Source: Adiantum capillus-veneris
Taxonomy: Eukaryota; Streptophyta; Polypodiopsida; Polypodiales; Pteridaceae
Direction: 5' to 3'
DNA: 64,000 bases
NCBI GenBank assembly: GCA_014529385.2
Contig: CM043943.1
Span: forward strand, 160,160,247 to 160,224,246
The notes beneath the pieces are model-generated. The model ran no database searches and was not told the origin of the DNA. It saw nothing but the letters and a program-made list of their open reading frames with translations. Each line of letters begins with the position of its first letter. The first letter of the stretch is position 1. Positions 1 to 11,280 of the stretch are shown in pieces. A program made the translations under genes and the position numbers.

Positions 1-291
1 TATCTTTGTTTCTTTTTGCCTGTGACAAAGGCTTCCAAGGAGTGGCCCTCTCAGTACACGGGAATGGACCCTCTGCAAAGGCTTTGAACACGTAGGACTT
101 GAAGAAGTACGAGCGGAAGTGCGACGCGAGAGAGAGTGCGAGAAGAAGAGCACGACGATATGGTGAACTCGCTCTACTGTAATGTGTAGAGCATAGTGAG
201 TTCTTATTAGGTTTTTACAAAAGAATATGGGTACATACCTGGCGGCCTGCCCACTTACCTGGGCGACCACATTGGGCTTTATACTCCAATA
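1..291 (-). repeat. 3' LTR fragment of the copia element
   Basis: This DNA lies directly downstream (minus sense) of the pol stop and a polypurine tract, where a 3' LTR must be. It begins TATTGGAG in minus sense, close to the TGTTGGAG start common in plant copia LTRs, with TG changed to TA. The other LTR end lies outside the window, so length and boundary are inferred. Confidence 0.55.
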
Positions 292-292
292 A

Positions 293-302
293 CCTCCCAC
301 TT
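293..302 (-). other. Polypurine tract (plus-strand primer) of copia element
   Basis: In minus sense this reads AAGTGGGAGG, the usual plant copia polypurine tract, immediately before the LTR start. It primes plus-strand DNA synthesis after RNase H cleavage. Confidence 0.65.
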
Positions 303-380
303 AAAGTCCAATATGGTACTTTAAGTGTGAGAGAAGCTACTATACAAGCTAATATACAAGAGATGTAGAGAAGTGATGTA

Positions 381-1955
381 CTACCCTACACCTAACTGCT
401 TGCGAAAATGCACAAAGCTCTCTGAGGGAAGTCCTTTTGTAAGTAGATCAGTAGGATTTTCTGTGGTGTGAACTTTGACAAGCTAAAGTTGCTTATCCTC
501 GAGCATTTCCCTGATGAAATGATACTTCACATCCACATGCTTTGTCTTTGAGTGATAAACTGGATTGCGAGCCAATTGTATAGCACTTTGACTATCACAA
601 TATAACACAGGCATCTCTTCTTTGATTCCCAAATCTGTTACTAGTCGATTTAGCCAAATTGATTCTTTGTATGCCTCTGATGCTGCAACATATTCAGCCT
701 CTGTAGTAGACTGAGTAACACAATCTTGTAATCTAGAACGCCATGATACTGCTCCACCAGCCAATGTAAAGACATACCCTGACGTAGACTTTCGGTTTTC
801 TAAGTCACCTGCATAATCTGAGTCTGTAAAACCCTTTACACTTAGCTCCTGACTCCCATAGCATATACGCATACTCTTTGTAGCTTTCAGGTATCTCAAT
901 ATTCCTTTCACTGCCTCCCAATGTTTCTTGCTTGGGTTTGACATGTATCGACTTACTACTCCCACTGCAAATGCAATGTCTGGGCGAGTAGCAATCATTG
1001 CATACATCAAACTACCCACTGCAGACGCATATGGAATCTTATCCATTTCAGCCTGTTCTTCCTCAGACACAGGACAATTTTGTTTGCTAAGTTTCACATA
1101 TGGTGGCAATGGAACACTCAATGCCTTTCCCTTCTCCATATTGAAACATTGCAAAACCTTGTCAATATACTCTGTTTGAGATAACCAAATCAACTCCTTT
1201 GATCTCTCTCTCTCAATGCACATACCAAGTATATGACTTGCCTCACCCATGTCTTGCATGTCAAATGATTTTGCCATCTTTGACTTCAAAGCTGAAATTT
1301 CTTCCAGGTGCTTGCCAGCAATCAACATGTCATCCACATACAAAATAATGATCAGCCAACTGCCATCCTTAGCCTTCTTTGTATATAGACAGTGATCGAA
1401 CTCACCACGTTTGTAGCCTTGAGAAAGCATAAACTTGTGGAACTTATGGTACCATGCCCTCGGTGATTGTTTTAAGCCATAAAGACTCTGGCATACCAAA
1501 TCTTCCTTGCCTTTCTCAACAAACCCTTCTGGCTGCTGCATGTAAATTTCCACATCTAAATCACCATGCAAGAACGCTGTCTTGACATCCATTTGGTGCA
1601 ACACCAAATCTAATATGGCAACCAATGCAAGAAAGCATCTCAATGTGGTCATCTTGACCACCAGAGAGAAGACTTCATCAAAGTCAATGCCTTGTTCTTG
1701 CTTAAAGCCCTTGGCAACAAGCCTTGCTTTGTACTTTGGCTGACTATCATGAGCGGTGATCTTATACCTGTAAACCCATTTACAAGGTAGAGCCTTTTTG
1801 CCCTGTGGTAATTTAGCTAGCTTCCATGTCTGGTTTCTATGCAGAGCTGTCATCTCTGACTGCATGGCCAATTGCCAATTCCCGGAGTCCTTCATTTGGA
1901 CTGCTTCCTTGTAACATGAAGGCTCATTGCAATCAGTCAACATGACATAGTTCAT
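381..1955 (-). pseudogene. Copia reverse transcriptase and RNase H, one premature stop
   Basis: The 490-residue open part carries the RT: KARLVAKGF near residue 77, MDVKTAFLHGDL (Asp near 123), LKQSPRAWY near 161, and catalytic YVDD at 206-209. RNase H follows with TDSDYAGD (377-384), STTEAEY (416-422), YCDSQSAIQLA (452-462) and KTKHVDVKYHFIRE (470-483). It stops at a TAG at 483-485, but the same frame continues for 33 codons, with the typical terminal motif HTTENPTDLLTKGL, to a second TAG at 381-383. The first stop is therefore premature and removes only the RNase H tail. Upstream the same frame joins the integrase through one TGA. Catalytic residues look intact. Confidence 0.93.
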
Positions 1956-1979
1956 AGATGGAACAAACCTATCAGGAGG

Positions 1980-2723
1980 TCACGTGATACGTCCAGATCT
2001 ACGCACAATAGGTGGCTCAGGCTCAGCCACAACCTGTGGTTCCACTCTATCCTGTCCTTGCTCCTCTTGAGCTCTGACATTTTGTCTTGCACGTGCAGGT
2101 CCATCTTCTTGGAAGACAACTCTTCTAATCTCCTCAACCCTCTCTGGTTTAGAATGATATTTGGCTTCATTAAAGTGAACATCATTGCTGCGGATAACCT
2201 GTCTGGATTCGGGATCCCAAAGTCTGTACCCCATCTCACCAGAATTACCATAGCCTAGAAAGATGCACTTTCTACTCTTTGGCTCAAGTTTGTTCCTAAA
2301 TTCCTTTGGAACATGAGTATATGCCTCACAGCCAAATACTCTGAGATGCTTGTATGAGGGCATTTTGCCAGACCATACCATCTCTGCCATTGAATCCTTC
2401 TGCAAAACCTTGCTAGGAGATCTATTTATAAGATGAACAACTGTTGATACAGCTTCAGCCCAAAACCCATTTGGCAGTTGTGCATTAGACAACATGCTTC
2501 TGACCTTCTCTTGTATGGTCCTATTCACCCTCTCAACAACACCATTTTGAGGAGGATTGTAAGGAGCAGTAAGTTCACGTTTTATACCTTTTGACTCACA
2601 AAAGTCCTGAAAGGCCTTTGAAACATACTCTCCACCATTCTCAGTGCGTAAGCATTTAAGCTTCTTGCCACTCTGATTCTCCACAAGTGTCACAAACGTT
2701 TTGAAAACACTAAACTCTTTCAA
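1980..2723 (-). pseudogene. Copia integrase, C-terminal part of core and tail
   Basis: The 247-residue open stretch has the integrase motif RTENGGEY (26-33) and, 35 residues on, the glutamate of NGVVERVNRT (Glu64). Family members normally have Asp in the first motif (RTDNGGEY), so a catalytic Asp appears changed to Glu at residue 28. The zinc finger and first catalytic Asp are missing; the upstream frame meets a stop and a probable frameshift near 2724-2740. No ATG opens this frame at 2723 (the codon is TTG). The C-terminal RRSGRIT ends in TGA at 1980-1982, in frame with RT; the ACG|TGA context suggests a former CGA codon. Confidence 0.9.
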
Positions 2724-3312
2724 GTGTTTCCTTCTTCATTAGTGGTAAAGGGATCATGTCATGGCCAAAGTTTTGTACCACCTCGTCAGGCTTGATCATC
2801 AGCAGGGCCATAGATTCCAATATCTTCAATTCTTATTTCATGTATTGTTTGTGTGATGGGTTTGGAATATCCACTATCCACCTCTTAATTTTGTCTCTAG
2901 CATCTATAAGCTCCTTTGTTTCCTCAAAATCATGTAGACCACCCTTAGTAGCTGTACTTGGTAGATCTACTGGGGGTAAGTCTACTCGTGTGCTCTCTGC
3001 TTATGGAGATGGTTGAGCTAGTATCACTACCTTTGATTGTTGCACTGATTGCCATTTCTTGTCTTTGCAGCTCTCGTGCGTGCATTTAAGCTTGAGTAGC
3101 TAGGTCTGCTTGCACTTTAGCTAGCTACTCCTTTAAGGTTTGGATCTCCCAATCATTTTGAGATTGGATGGTCATATAGACAACAATCATTAACTGTCTG
3201 TCAAATCTTGCTTGTGCCATCTCCGTTTTTATAGTATTGAGATCCTTGAGAACGACAGTTGGTGCTTGGGAGGTAGAAGCTGGATCCGGGGTATCTTCTT
3301 GCACGGTCAAGA

Positions 3313-3411
3313 TTTGTGATAGGGTGTGCTTGACCACACCCTATCACAAAGATTTGTGATAGGGTGTGCTTGAACACACCCTATCTTATGGTGTGCTTGA
3401 CCACACCATAA
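3313..3411. repeat. Three consecutive hairpin palindromes
   Basis: Hairpin 1 has perfect 16-bp arms (3313-3328 and 3335-3350, TTTGTGATAGGGTGTG and its complement) around loop CTTGAC. Hairpin 2 (arms within 3353-3385) and hairpin 3 (3386-3395 and 3402-3411) keep the same GTGTG-loop-CACAC core, with loops CTTGAA and CTTGAC. They lie inside the decayed coiled-coil ORF and scramble its frame. Confidence 0.9.
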
Positions 3412-5300
3412 TATTCTCCAAGCTTTGTATATCTTTGTTGCTCCTTTTCCAGTTGTTCCTCTAGGGCTTGCTTCTCCACTTGCATATGATTGTTGACTGC
3501 AACATTCTCCTAAAGTACCTTATAATAGAGAGCATCTTCTCTCTTTTCTTTTTCCAACTCCTCTTGCAACTTTCTTTGAATCTCTTGTAGGATTTCTATT
3601 TACTGTTGTAGTCTTTTATTTTCCGCCTTTGTTGCTTGAGCCCTTGCTTTGGAATCTAGGGCATCCATCTCCAGCAGGTTGGATACCGCTCTTTGATAGT
3701 GAAATTACAGTTTAATGGCTTTGAGATGATGCTCCAAATCAAATTCTCTTTTAAGTCGGTCAACATCCTTGATTACAGCTTGAGAGTGCGGTGATATTGG
3801 GACTCTCTCTTGATTGGTTCATTATTGAGAGGTCCCAATCTTCGACTCTTTCTTCTATTACTGATCCTGAGATTTTCCTTGGTCTTTCTCTTCTAGTTGT
3901 CTTTGATCTATCTTTTCAGCTTCTTTGTTCTATTGATAATCATTAGCTCCCACAATATCTTTTGGCTCAGGAGGATCCTACTCTTGATTTGCATCTTTCT
4001 TTTTAGATTCTTCTTTGTTTTCTTCACTAGATGATGGTGTTGACGGCTTGGGAGAAAAAGTGTTGCTCAGTATCCATGTAGGTTTCTTGAGTGTCTTCTA
4101 TCATCTCCTCCCTTGGCAATTCGTCATTTTTTTTGTCTTGGCCCTTGGGAGAGTGCTCTAGAGACTCTAAATCATCTGCTTTTTGTTTTTTTTAATCCTC
4201 TTCTCTCACTAATTGGCCTTTCTATTTAGCACATTATGGATGTGTTGCCACAATGTTCTAGTGTCTTGTTGAGGTCATCATTGTCTTTGTCATCAGCTTC
4301 AAAATCTTCTTTATCCATTTTCTTATTCTCCTCTGCCAGCTTCTTGTATCGTTCCTCTTGCAATCTTTGAGCTTCCTCCATAGATCTTTGTGTTTGAGTT
4401 ATGGGAATCTGTTTTTCCGGCTTACATCTATTCCTTACCAAGGGAATGGTGAGGCTGTCTTCTTCTTCCTCCTCAGTGGTCGACTGGAATTTAGATGGCA
4501 TGTCCTTATTCCTTGGCCTGACTTCACCACTGAATTCCACATCAGACTCCATGGCTTCAGTATTTGTTACTTTTGCTTTGGAGCTTTGGCCTCTCGTTCT
4601 TATTTTTGTGGGAGTCAAGGAAGATCCCCATACCGCTCTAACATAACGCTTTGCTTTGTGTAGAAAGTCAAGCTAGGCTTTTGCAAGTGGTAGTTGGTCT
4701 ATCATCCCAAATGCTTGGTAGGTGATCCGTGTCAATACTGGTCCAACATTCATGTAGGTTTTGTTGCGGGCGCTTCCTTTTAGGTTAGCTTCTACTTGAT
4801 TTTCCAAGATATAGTTGCCGAGGTTACATCTTATCACCCTTTTCTCGGCTAGTCCCATAGCCATGACCACTGCAATATGTAAGTTGGGCTTTGTGTATCT
4901 TGGGGGATTCTGAACTTTTAGATGGTGAAAAATAAGCCGCAAGGGCATCTCTATGTCTGAATCAATGAGGTCCTTGTATGTAAACTTATGCCCTTGTTGA
5001 TTGATCAATTTGTCTATTCTTTTGACCTTCACTATAGCTCCATCTTTATTTGTTAAGGTGTCTCCTCCATTGTATTGGATTGAACTCATCAGTTCATGTG
5101 CCCTTTGGAAGTCGGTTCCCCAAGGTGGAAGCTACAAGAAAGGATCTAGCTGCACATCTTGACCCTTCAATCATCTTCCTTGCGGCTGGTACAATGTCCA
5201 TAGTTCTTTGGGGAAGATTGTGGTCTTTACTTTGGTTCCATCAATAGCTTGTAACCTGCTGATGAACACGTTGGCTGGTATTTTTTCCAACTCCTTTTTA

Positions 5301-5380
5301 GAGATGTGGGCATCTCATTTGATAATATTTCATGACTTTTCAGAGATGTGGGCATCTCATTTGATAATATTTCATGACTT
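5301..5380. repeat. 42-bp tandem duplication
   Basis: The segment starting GAGATGTGGGCATCTCATTT occurs at 5301 and again at 5343. The period of 42 is a multiple of three, so it duplicates 14 codons of the decayed minus-strand ORF without shifting frame. Confidence 0.92.
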
Positions 5381-5599
5381 CATATGGTGCAGCCTCCCAC
5401 TGCTTCTATGGTTTTATGTGAGTCATTTTGCTATCAAAGAACCAACAAGTTAGCTCCTAAATTTGATCAAAAAGTTTTCAAAAAAGTTGAGAAAATGCAA
5501 ACTTGATCATAAATTTAAAGAAATGAACATAACTTGATCAAAATAAGTCCAAACTTCATCAGTACATCTACGACAACTACATGAACTAGGACATGTGGT

Positions 5600-6860
5600 T
5601 ACAAGTCAGATTTGGCTCTGAGGTACATGGATCACTATCCATGTTGGAACACATTCTAATGACACCATCTCATTTAGCATGGTATGGGGATGCTATGGTT
5701 CAAAACGTTTTGAATGTGGATCACTTGCTAGAGATTTATGCCAATTCTTGGGAATTTTCCACAGACATAGAGAAATCTCGCACTGTGGCTAGGGTTTTGA
5801 TATCTAGATGGCATGAAACTTTAGGGTTAGGATTCTTAACAATTAGGACCTGATGGTATGGTTTTGGCTGAGAAAATTGAAAAATATACATGGATCACGA
5901 TCCATGTTTGGCAGCCTTTTGAGGTGAAACTTGGTGTACATGTTCCTATAGCCTATCCTAATACATTCGTGAAATCTTTTCAAATTTGGACAAGAACTTT
6001 CCAAGTTTTCCCAGTTTCTCAATTTATAGCCCAATTTGGTCCGACTTTGCCATATTTGGTTTTGGATGTCATCTTTGATCCCTCGTGGTGTTTGAGATTT
6101 TGCCCATGTGATGATTGAGAGCTAGAGAAGGGTCCCAATCCTAACTCCCTGTTGGTTTTCACCAAAATTTGACCTCCCATGCCTTCTTGTAATTTTGGCC
6201 CACTTTTCAAGCATGTTTTGCATTCACTGAGATACTTTAACATTGGCACTCTGAAACTGCTCAACTTGACATGTGACTCACTTTATAAGACCAAACACTA
6301 AAGTTTTGACATACATTACAACCATTAACCTTTACCAAGAGTTTGCAATCAATTTCTAACAAATCTGCTCAAGGGAGACATGGATCGTGATCCATTTTGG
6401 TGACCATTTTGGACAAAACTTTATGAGGTTGGTTTTGGGCATGTTCCCTATGCTATTTATCCACTTTTCTCTAATTTTTGATATTTTTTTATCATTATGG
6501 GTCAAAATGACCATTTGGGAGCTAACTTTTCTATATTCCTTGAAGTTTGGTTGATCCTTGTCCATTTTTCCCAACATTTGTTGGGGACACTCCCCAAGGA
6601 ATTGTGAAACTGTCTACATGGTATTTTCCTTGTTCTGGCATGTTGAGGGGGTATGGATTGTGATCCATGTCCAACAACATCTAAAAATTGTGATTATACC
6701 AGTGCAAAGGCACTTTCAAGGGCTTCATCTTGCACAAATTCTATTTAAATTCTAAGGTCGGGGCATGGAGCGCAATCCATGTCGCACCCCTTTTGAAAAT
6801 TGTGATGACATGTCCAAATTTTGCATACTTAGGGGAACATTTTGATGAAAAATATTTGAA
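5600..6860. repeat. Diverged repeat with palindromic core, five copies
   Basis: An 18-bp near-palindrome of type CATGGATC-RY-GATCCATG occurs at 5626-5643, 5889-5906, 6379-6396, 6652-6669 and 6764-6781. Flanks of copies 2 and 3 share a CATGTTCC-CTAT-ATCC stretch about 45 bp downstream, and copies 4 and 5 share AAAATTGTGAT shortly downstream, so these look like old units of a larger repeat. No credible gene is seen here; short ORFs are shadows. Confidence 0.7.
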
Positions 6861-6873
6861 TATGGACTTGATT

Positions 6874-6899
6874 CCCCCCCCCCCACACACACACACACA
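6874..6899. repeat. (C)11(AC)n microsatellite
   Basis: A run of 11 C is followed by about seven CA units. Confidence 0.95.
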
Positions 6900-7091
6900 A
6901 TTGACCTCAATTGATAGTTTACACAAATCCCCACTTTGATTTGCTTGATACTTTTTTTTTGCTAGTTTTTTGTGCATTTTTCAATCGAAAGATGTTCTTG
7001 CACTAAGATGAGCTTACATATAAAGTCTGGTGAGGTGCAGGTGTCCGATGTGGCTGTAGCAAGAAAATCCCCAACGATGTGCCCTAGGTCA

Positions 7092-7094
<3 letters not shown>

Positions 7095-7180
<86 letters not shown>
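7095..7180. repeat. (CT)43 microsatellite
   Basis: An uninterrupted 86-base CT dinucleotide tract. The ORFs across it (poly Leu-Ser or Arg-Glu) are artefacts. Confidence 0.98.
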
Positions 7181-7183
<3 letters not shown>

Positions 7184-8049
7184 GTGTTTGGCTACAAAAC
7201 CTAATTTTCTCCTTTTCTCTATATGTGTCCGGCCTACCCCAAATGCTAAATGCATTCTTACCTTATGTTCTCACATTTTCCATGGTATACCACATGTGGC
7301 TTAGAAGGCTCATTAATTGGATGTTCGGTCGTTAATTGCTCTCAGTTTTGTGATTTTGGTTCGTCATAAGTTGATCCGGATTTTGACATGTGCCAAATAC
7401 TTCCATATTTGACATGCTCAAAGCTCTTGTTTTGTAGGTTTAGCGTTTTCTTTCAAGACTTGAATCCTACTTTTTTGAGATTTTTTATTAAATTTTTATC
7501 CTTATTAGGTTAAAAAGAAAGAAAATTATTGAGAACTATTATTACTTATTCGGTTTTAAAGCTTGTAGGTTTAGCATTTTCTTTCAAAACTTGAATACGA
7601 CTTTTCTGATAGTGTTTATTAATTTTTTATCCTTATTAGGTAAAAAAGAAAGAAAATTACTGAGAATTGTTATTACTTGGCCAAAAATTTAGCCAAAATT
7701 ATTCCTCACACTTATATATACACAATTCCACTCTAAGCATTCTATCTATCAAAATTTGTCAATATGGCTCATTTTTATGCCTAATAAGTGTCAAATTCTA
7801 TTGAAATGCAATAAAAAATGAAAAAATAAAGCGATAAAACAAACTTTATCCACTATACACATGATCTTTTCTCATCTTGTACCTTGAAATCTTGCAATAT
7901 GCTGCTCCAGTTACTATTACTCCCCCCTTCCCATTTTAAGTCATCTCATACGAAAGTTTGTGCAATGTGCATGGGCGCGAATAATGTGTGTATGCAAGGC
8001 CGTGAAATGTGGCCCTACTATGTGTATGGAAGAGATGCAATGAATAACA
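7181..8049. repeat. AT-rich non-coding DNA with 131-bp tandem duplication
   Basis: Two copies of a segment beginning TTGTAGGTTTAGC start at 7432 and 7563 (period 131) and run to about 7552 and 7679. They differ at scattered bases and small indels. Around them I see no convincing gene; this may include the 3' LTR of the gypsy element to the right, but no boundaries could be set. Confidence 0.8.
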
Positions 8050-9515
8050 CTAAAATGTGCAAGATGCGGATATTGAACTGATTGTTCATTGGTTTCCATT
8101 GGCAAGGTTCCATCTAAACAATGGTTTCTGAACAAAAAGCTTTTGAAGATGGTATGCCCGTTCCTTGATTGTTGGTTTTTTAATGGGCATGACTTGGCTT
8201 TGGGTGACCACTTATAGACTTGTTTTGGAGACTACAAAAAACTCCTTGGTCATGGAACTCTTTCATTTTTTATTTTTGTGCATATGATTGCAAAAGCCCT
8301 GAGTCACAATTCAACTAATTTGGTGAGTTGTTCAACCCTACCTGTCAACTCATGTCCATCATAAGTCATCTGCCACTTGTAGTGCGGGAACCAAGAATTC
8401 TAAAGGTAGTATGGCATTGATCCCAGACACCAAATTCAAAGATGTCGCTCACAGTGTCATTTTGTATGCTGCCCTATATGCCCATATACTTGAATATAAT
8501 TGTTGGTCCCAATTGGTTCTTGATTTGTTTATAATTTTGGTGACCACGGTGCATAGAATTTTTCTTGTGCTCTAATCTTGTCCTTTTTCTTGAGGGTGAT
8601 ATGGCCCTTACTTCAAATAAGCACCAGAAATTCCCACAATAGATGGTCAATCATATCGTTGATGAATTGAGTCCCTCTATCACTCACTATTTCAATTGAA
8701 AGTCTATATGGAGTGAATATGTTCTCATATAAGATCTACATTGTCATGCTAGCATCATTTTCTGCCATTGCCTTGGCTTCTACCCATTTGGTGAAATAAT
8801 CTATGGCTAGTATGATGTATTGAGTGTGCTTCCTACAAGTCAGTGTGGTGAGATAGGTCCAGCAAAGTCTATCCCAATTTGACAAAAGCATCATTGGTCT
8901 TAACGGTATTTCATCATGTCACATTGGTGCTTTTGTGCACTGGCAATCATATATTGTTTTACATATTGCTCAGCATCCATATACAGAGTCATCCTCCAGA
9001 TGCCTATAAGAAGTATCGCTTTTGTAGTTTTGTCTGGAGAATAGTGACCTCATGCCGTCCGACATGTGCTTGCTCAAGAATTGGTATGTGTTCGCATTTC
9101 GCGAAATAGATTTGTAAGTTGTTATTGTTTCCCCTTTGATAAAGGTGAATTTCAATTATGACATAGTTTTTTGCTTCTCTCTAGATTGAGCATAGTTAAG
9201 ATCAGCTCATGTTAGTTGACAAGACTCTTGTTTCTAGGTAGTCCACAATGTATTTACTCCACTTGTTTGCTTCTGCTACTCTGTACAGTGTTGCATGTTT
9301 GATTGGCATCCGAATCACACAAGTATCACACAAACTAACATAGTCATGGACACTTTGCTGCATGTGAGGCCAATACATGGTGTTTTTGCATTATGAATTC
9401 TCGTCATTTGTACATGAGCTTGCCTCAAGTATGAATATTTCCCCGATGGCTCTATACATAGCCTAAGTATTCCATTCTTTCCATGCTTATATAGCCTTCC
9501 TGCCATTAGCACAAG
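8050..9515 (-). pseudogene. Gypsy integrase remnant with two zinc-finger-like stretches
   Basis: Core motifs in minus sense are GIDFAGPI (Asp codon 8867-8869), DYFTKWVEAKAM (near 8800) and VSDRGTQF (Asp codon 8679-8681), followed by a C-terminal part with VYKWSPK near 8200. The N-terminal finger region is odd. One stretch near 9310-9510 has LYKHGKNGILRLC, then YWPHMQQSVHDYVSLCDTC; a second near 8940-9110 has LYQRG, then GHYSPDKTT and MDAEQYVKQ. Both resemble the start of an H2C2 integrase finger. Many stops and at least four frameshifts are present. Confidence 0.8.
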
Positions 9516-9529
9516 CGAATGTGTATTCT

Positions 9530-11280
9530 CAATGACTGATGGATTCCTTTCAATCTATAGAGAACTAATGGTGAGTAATGGTTTCACTTGTTTGCTCCAC
9601 CTTGGTACCATCTGTATATTGAAAAGATGCGAATCTGGACGATCATTTGTCAATTTCAAGAGGTGCTTCCCCATGAACCAATCAAGACAAATGATCCACC
9701 CTTTGATACTTTAATTGTAGTCCTCTTTTTTACTACTGCAATGAAATCATACTCTAGCAATATAATGAAACATCGAACTATATGGCCCGTAATGCATGGT
9801 CTGTTTACTAAATACAATAGTGGCTAATGATCGACAAAAAAATACATATTTGTTTGCAAGGAGGTAATGTCTAAACTTTTTTATGACATAAATCATTCAC
9901 AATCCTTTCTATGGTCGTGCAATTTTTGCTCCGCACTATTGAGTTGTCTCCTGGAGTAATAGATTGGAAAATCCATATTGTTCTCTAGGTTGTCATAAGA
10001 TACATCCAATTGCATATGCCAATGTGTCTACATGGACATTAAAGATCTTATTCCAATCCGGAGCTTTCAAAATTGGAGAAAAAATTGGTCTCTACTTCAA
10101 CTATTGAAATGCTTTGTCACATTCTTTAGTCGAGTCAAACTTTGTGATGAGAGCATAGAGAGGTTTTGCAATGACTGCATACATATAAATGAACCTTCAT
10201 TAATAACCACAATGGCCCATAAAGGCTTGTACCTCCCTAGTTTTGGTGGGTTTTAGAAGAGAAACGATAACTTGTATCTTCTCAAGATCTGTGGAAATTC
10301 CATTTTTAGACACGATGTGCCCTAAAATCTTCCATTGTCTTACCATGAAGACACATTTTGTCAAAGATATTCTTCAAGTGCTCAACATGTTTATTCCTCA
10401 CTAGAGAATTCACATACAACTCATCCATATAAATCTCTAAGAATTGTCTTATATATTCTTTGAATGCATGACTCATTAACCTCTGAAATGTGGCAAGTGA
10501 ATTGGTCAAGCCAAATGGCATCACTCTATAAGCCAATATGCCTCATTCTATTGCAAAGGAAATTTTGTGTTGATCCTTTGGCTTTATCCTGAGTTGATTG
10601 TAGTCCAAAAAGCCATTAAGAAAGTTATAAGATTCCTTACCCATGACACTCTCAATCACTTGATCTGTGATGGGTAAGGGATATTGTCTCTTATCGTGGC
10701 AGTGTTTACCTGTTTGAGATTCACAAACACTTGCAATTTACTATTCTTTCTAGGTACTATCACAATAGGTGACACCAACTCTATGTACTCAATCTCGTAG
10801 ATAAAATCCGCCTCTTTAAGCTTGTCTATCTCTTCTTTGATTTTCTTTGTAAATGTTTCATTGTAAGTATAGGGACATTTTTTGTGCGGCTTTGCATCAC
10901 TCTTAAGGGGTATTATATGTTTACATATAATACCCTCAAGGGGTATTTTTTGTGCGGCTTTGCATCACTCTTAAGGGGTATTATATGTTTACATATGCTT
11001 GGTTCTACACCCTTAGTATCCTTATATGACCAAGAAAATTCATCTCTATACTACTAGAGAGTAGCTATCAAAATCTACGTTTCCTCTTCTATGAGATTTG
11101 TGGCTATGTAAGCCGGTTTTGTTTCTTCCTCGGGTTTAGCTAGGTCAATTTTCTTTGCATATTTAGGCCCATCATATGATGTTCTTGATTCTTTGAGTTC
11201 CATCATTGGCTTCTGAACCACAATCTGTCTATCTTGGGTGGTATACTTTTTATAGTGAGAGGGAGCGTTGAATTTTTCAA
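9530..11280 (-). pseudogene. Gypsy reverse transcriptase and RNase H remnant
   Basis: The N-terminal part near 11020-11130 reads PAYIATNLIEEET and FSWSYKDTKGVEPS. RT core: ELVSPIVIVPRKN, RDNIPYP, then YRVMPFGLTNSLATFQRLM within an open 76-residue stretch at 10306-10536. The catalytic box reads YMDE where family members have YMDD, so an active-site Asp is lost. Downstream come LGHIVSKNGIS (thumb), VHVDTLAYAIG (RNase H first Asp) and KFRHYLLANKYVFFVDH. Several internal stops are TAG where Gln would fit. A 68-bp tandem duplication sits at the RT N-terminus. Confidence 0.85.
10878..10998. repeat. 68-bp tandem duplication with perfect inverted repeat
   Basis: TTTGTGCGGCTTTGCATCAC occurs at 10881 and 10949. 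The first copy contains a perfect inverted repeat, arms GGTATTATATGT at 10909-10920 and its complement at 10923-10934, with a 2-bp spacer. Confidence 0.9.

Larger units (their letters stand above)
1..2723 (-). mobile_element. Ty1/copia LTR retrotransposon, 5' side missing
   Basis: Reading the minus strand from high to low coordinates the order is integrase, reverse transcriptase, RNase H, polypurine tract, 3' LTR. This is the copia domain order (IN before RT). Gag, protease, the integrase zinc finger and the 5' LTR are absent: copia similarity ends near 2723-2740, where a different decayed ORF begins. The 3' LTR runs off the window edge. Integrase and RT are in one frame, broken by a single stop, so this is a fairly young but dead copy. 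Confidence 0.9.
2757..5430 (-). pseudogene. Decayed coiled-coil ORF, gag-like, unidentified
   Basis: I do not recognise the family. Minus-strand translation stays protein-like for about 2.6 kb: an N-terminal part at 4673-5089 (138 residues, basic then hydrophobic), an acidic and Glu/Lys-rich part at 4226-4618 with a run of five Glu, then Gln/Glu/Lys heptad-like sequence at 3400-4200 (for example LQEELEKEKRED near 3540), and a tail at 2757-3337. It is broken by many TAG/TAA/TGA codons and several frameshifts. Many stops sit where Gln would fit (LQQ*IEILQ), as expected from CAG to TAG decay. Long coiled coils plus adjacency to pol fragments suggest a retroelement gag, but no CCHC knuckle is visible. 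It directly abuts the truncated copia integrase. Confidence 0.55.

Noticed and set aside
36-180. Possible tRNA or small RNA gene in the left edge
   Set aside because: No A/B box pair or cloverleaf; sequence fits the copia LTR.
3313-3411. Rho-independent-type terminator hairpins
   Set aside because: No T run follows, and the context is eukaryotic transposon DNA.
6962-7304. Long ORFs across the (CT)43 tract (poly Leu-Ser, Arg-Glu)
   Set aside because: A dinucleotide tract of this kind has no stop in any frame; there is no conserved flanking protein.
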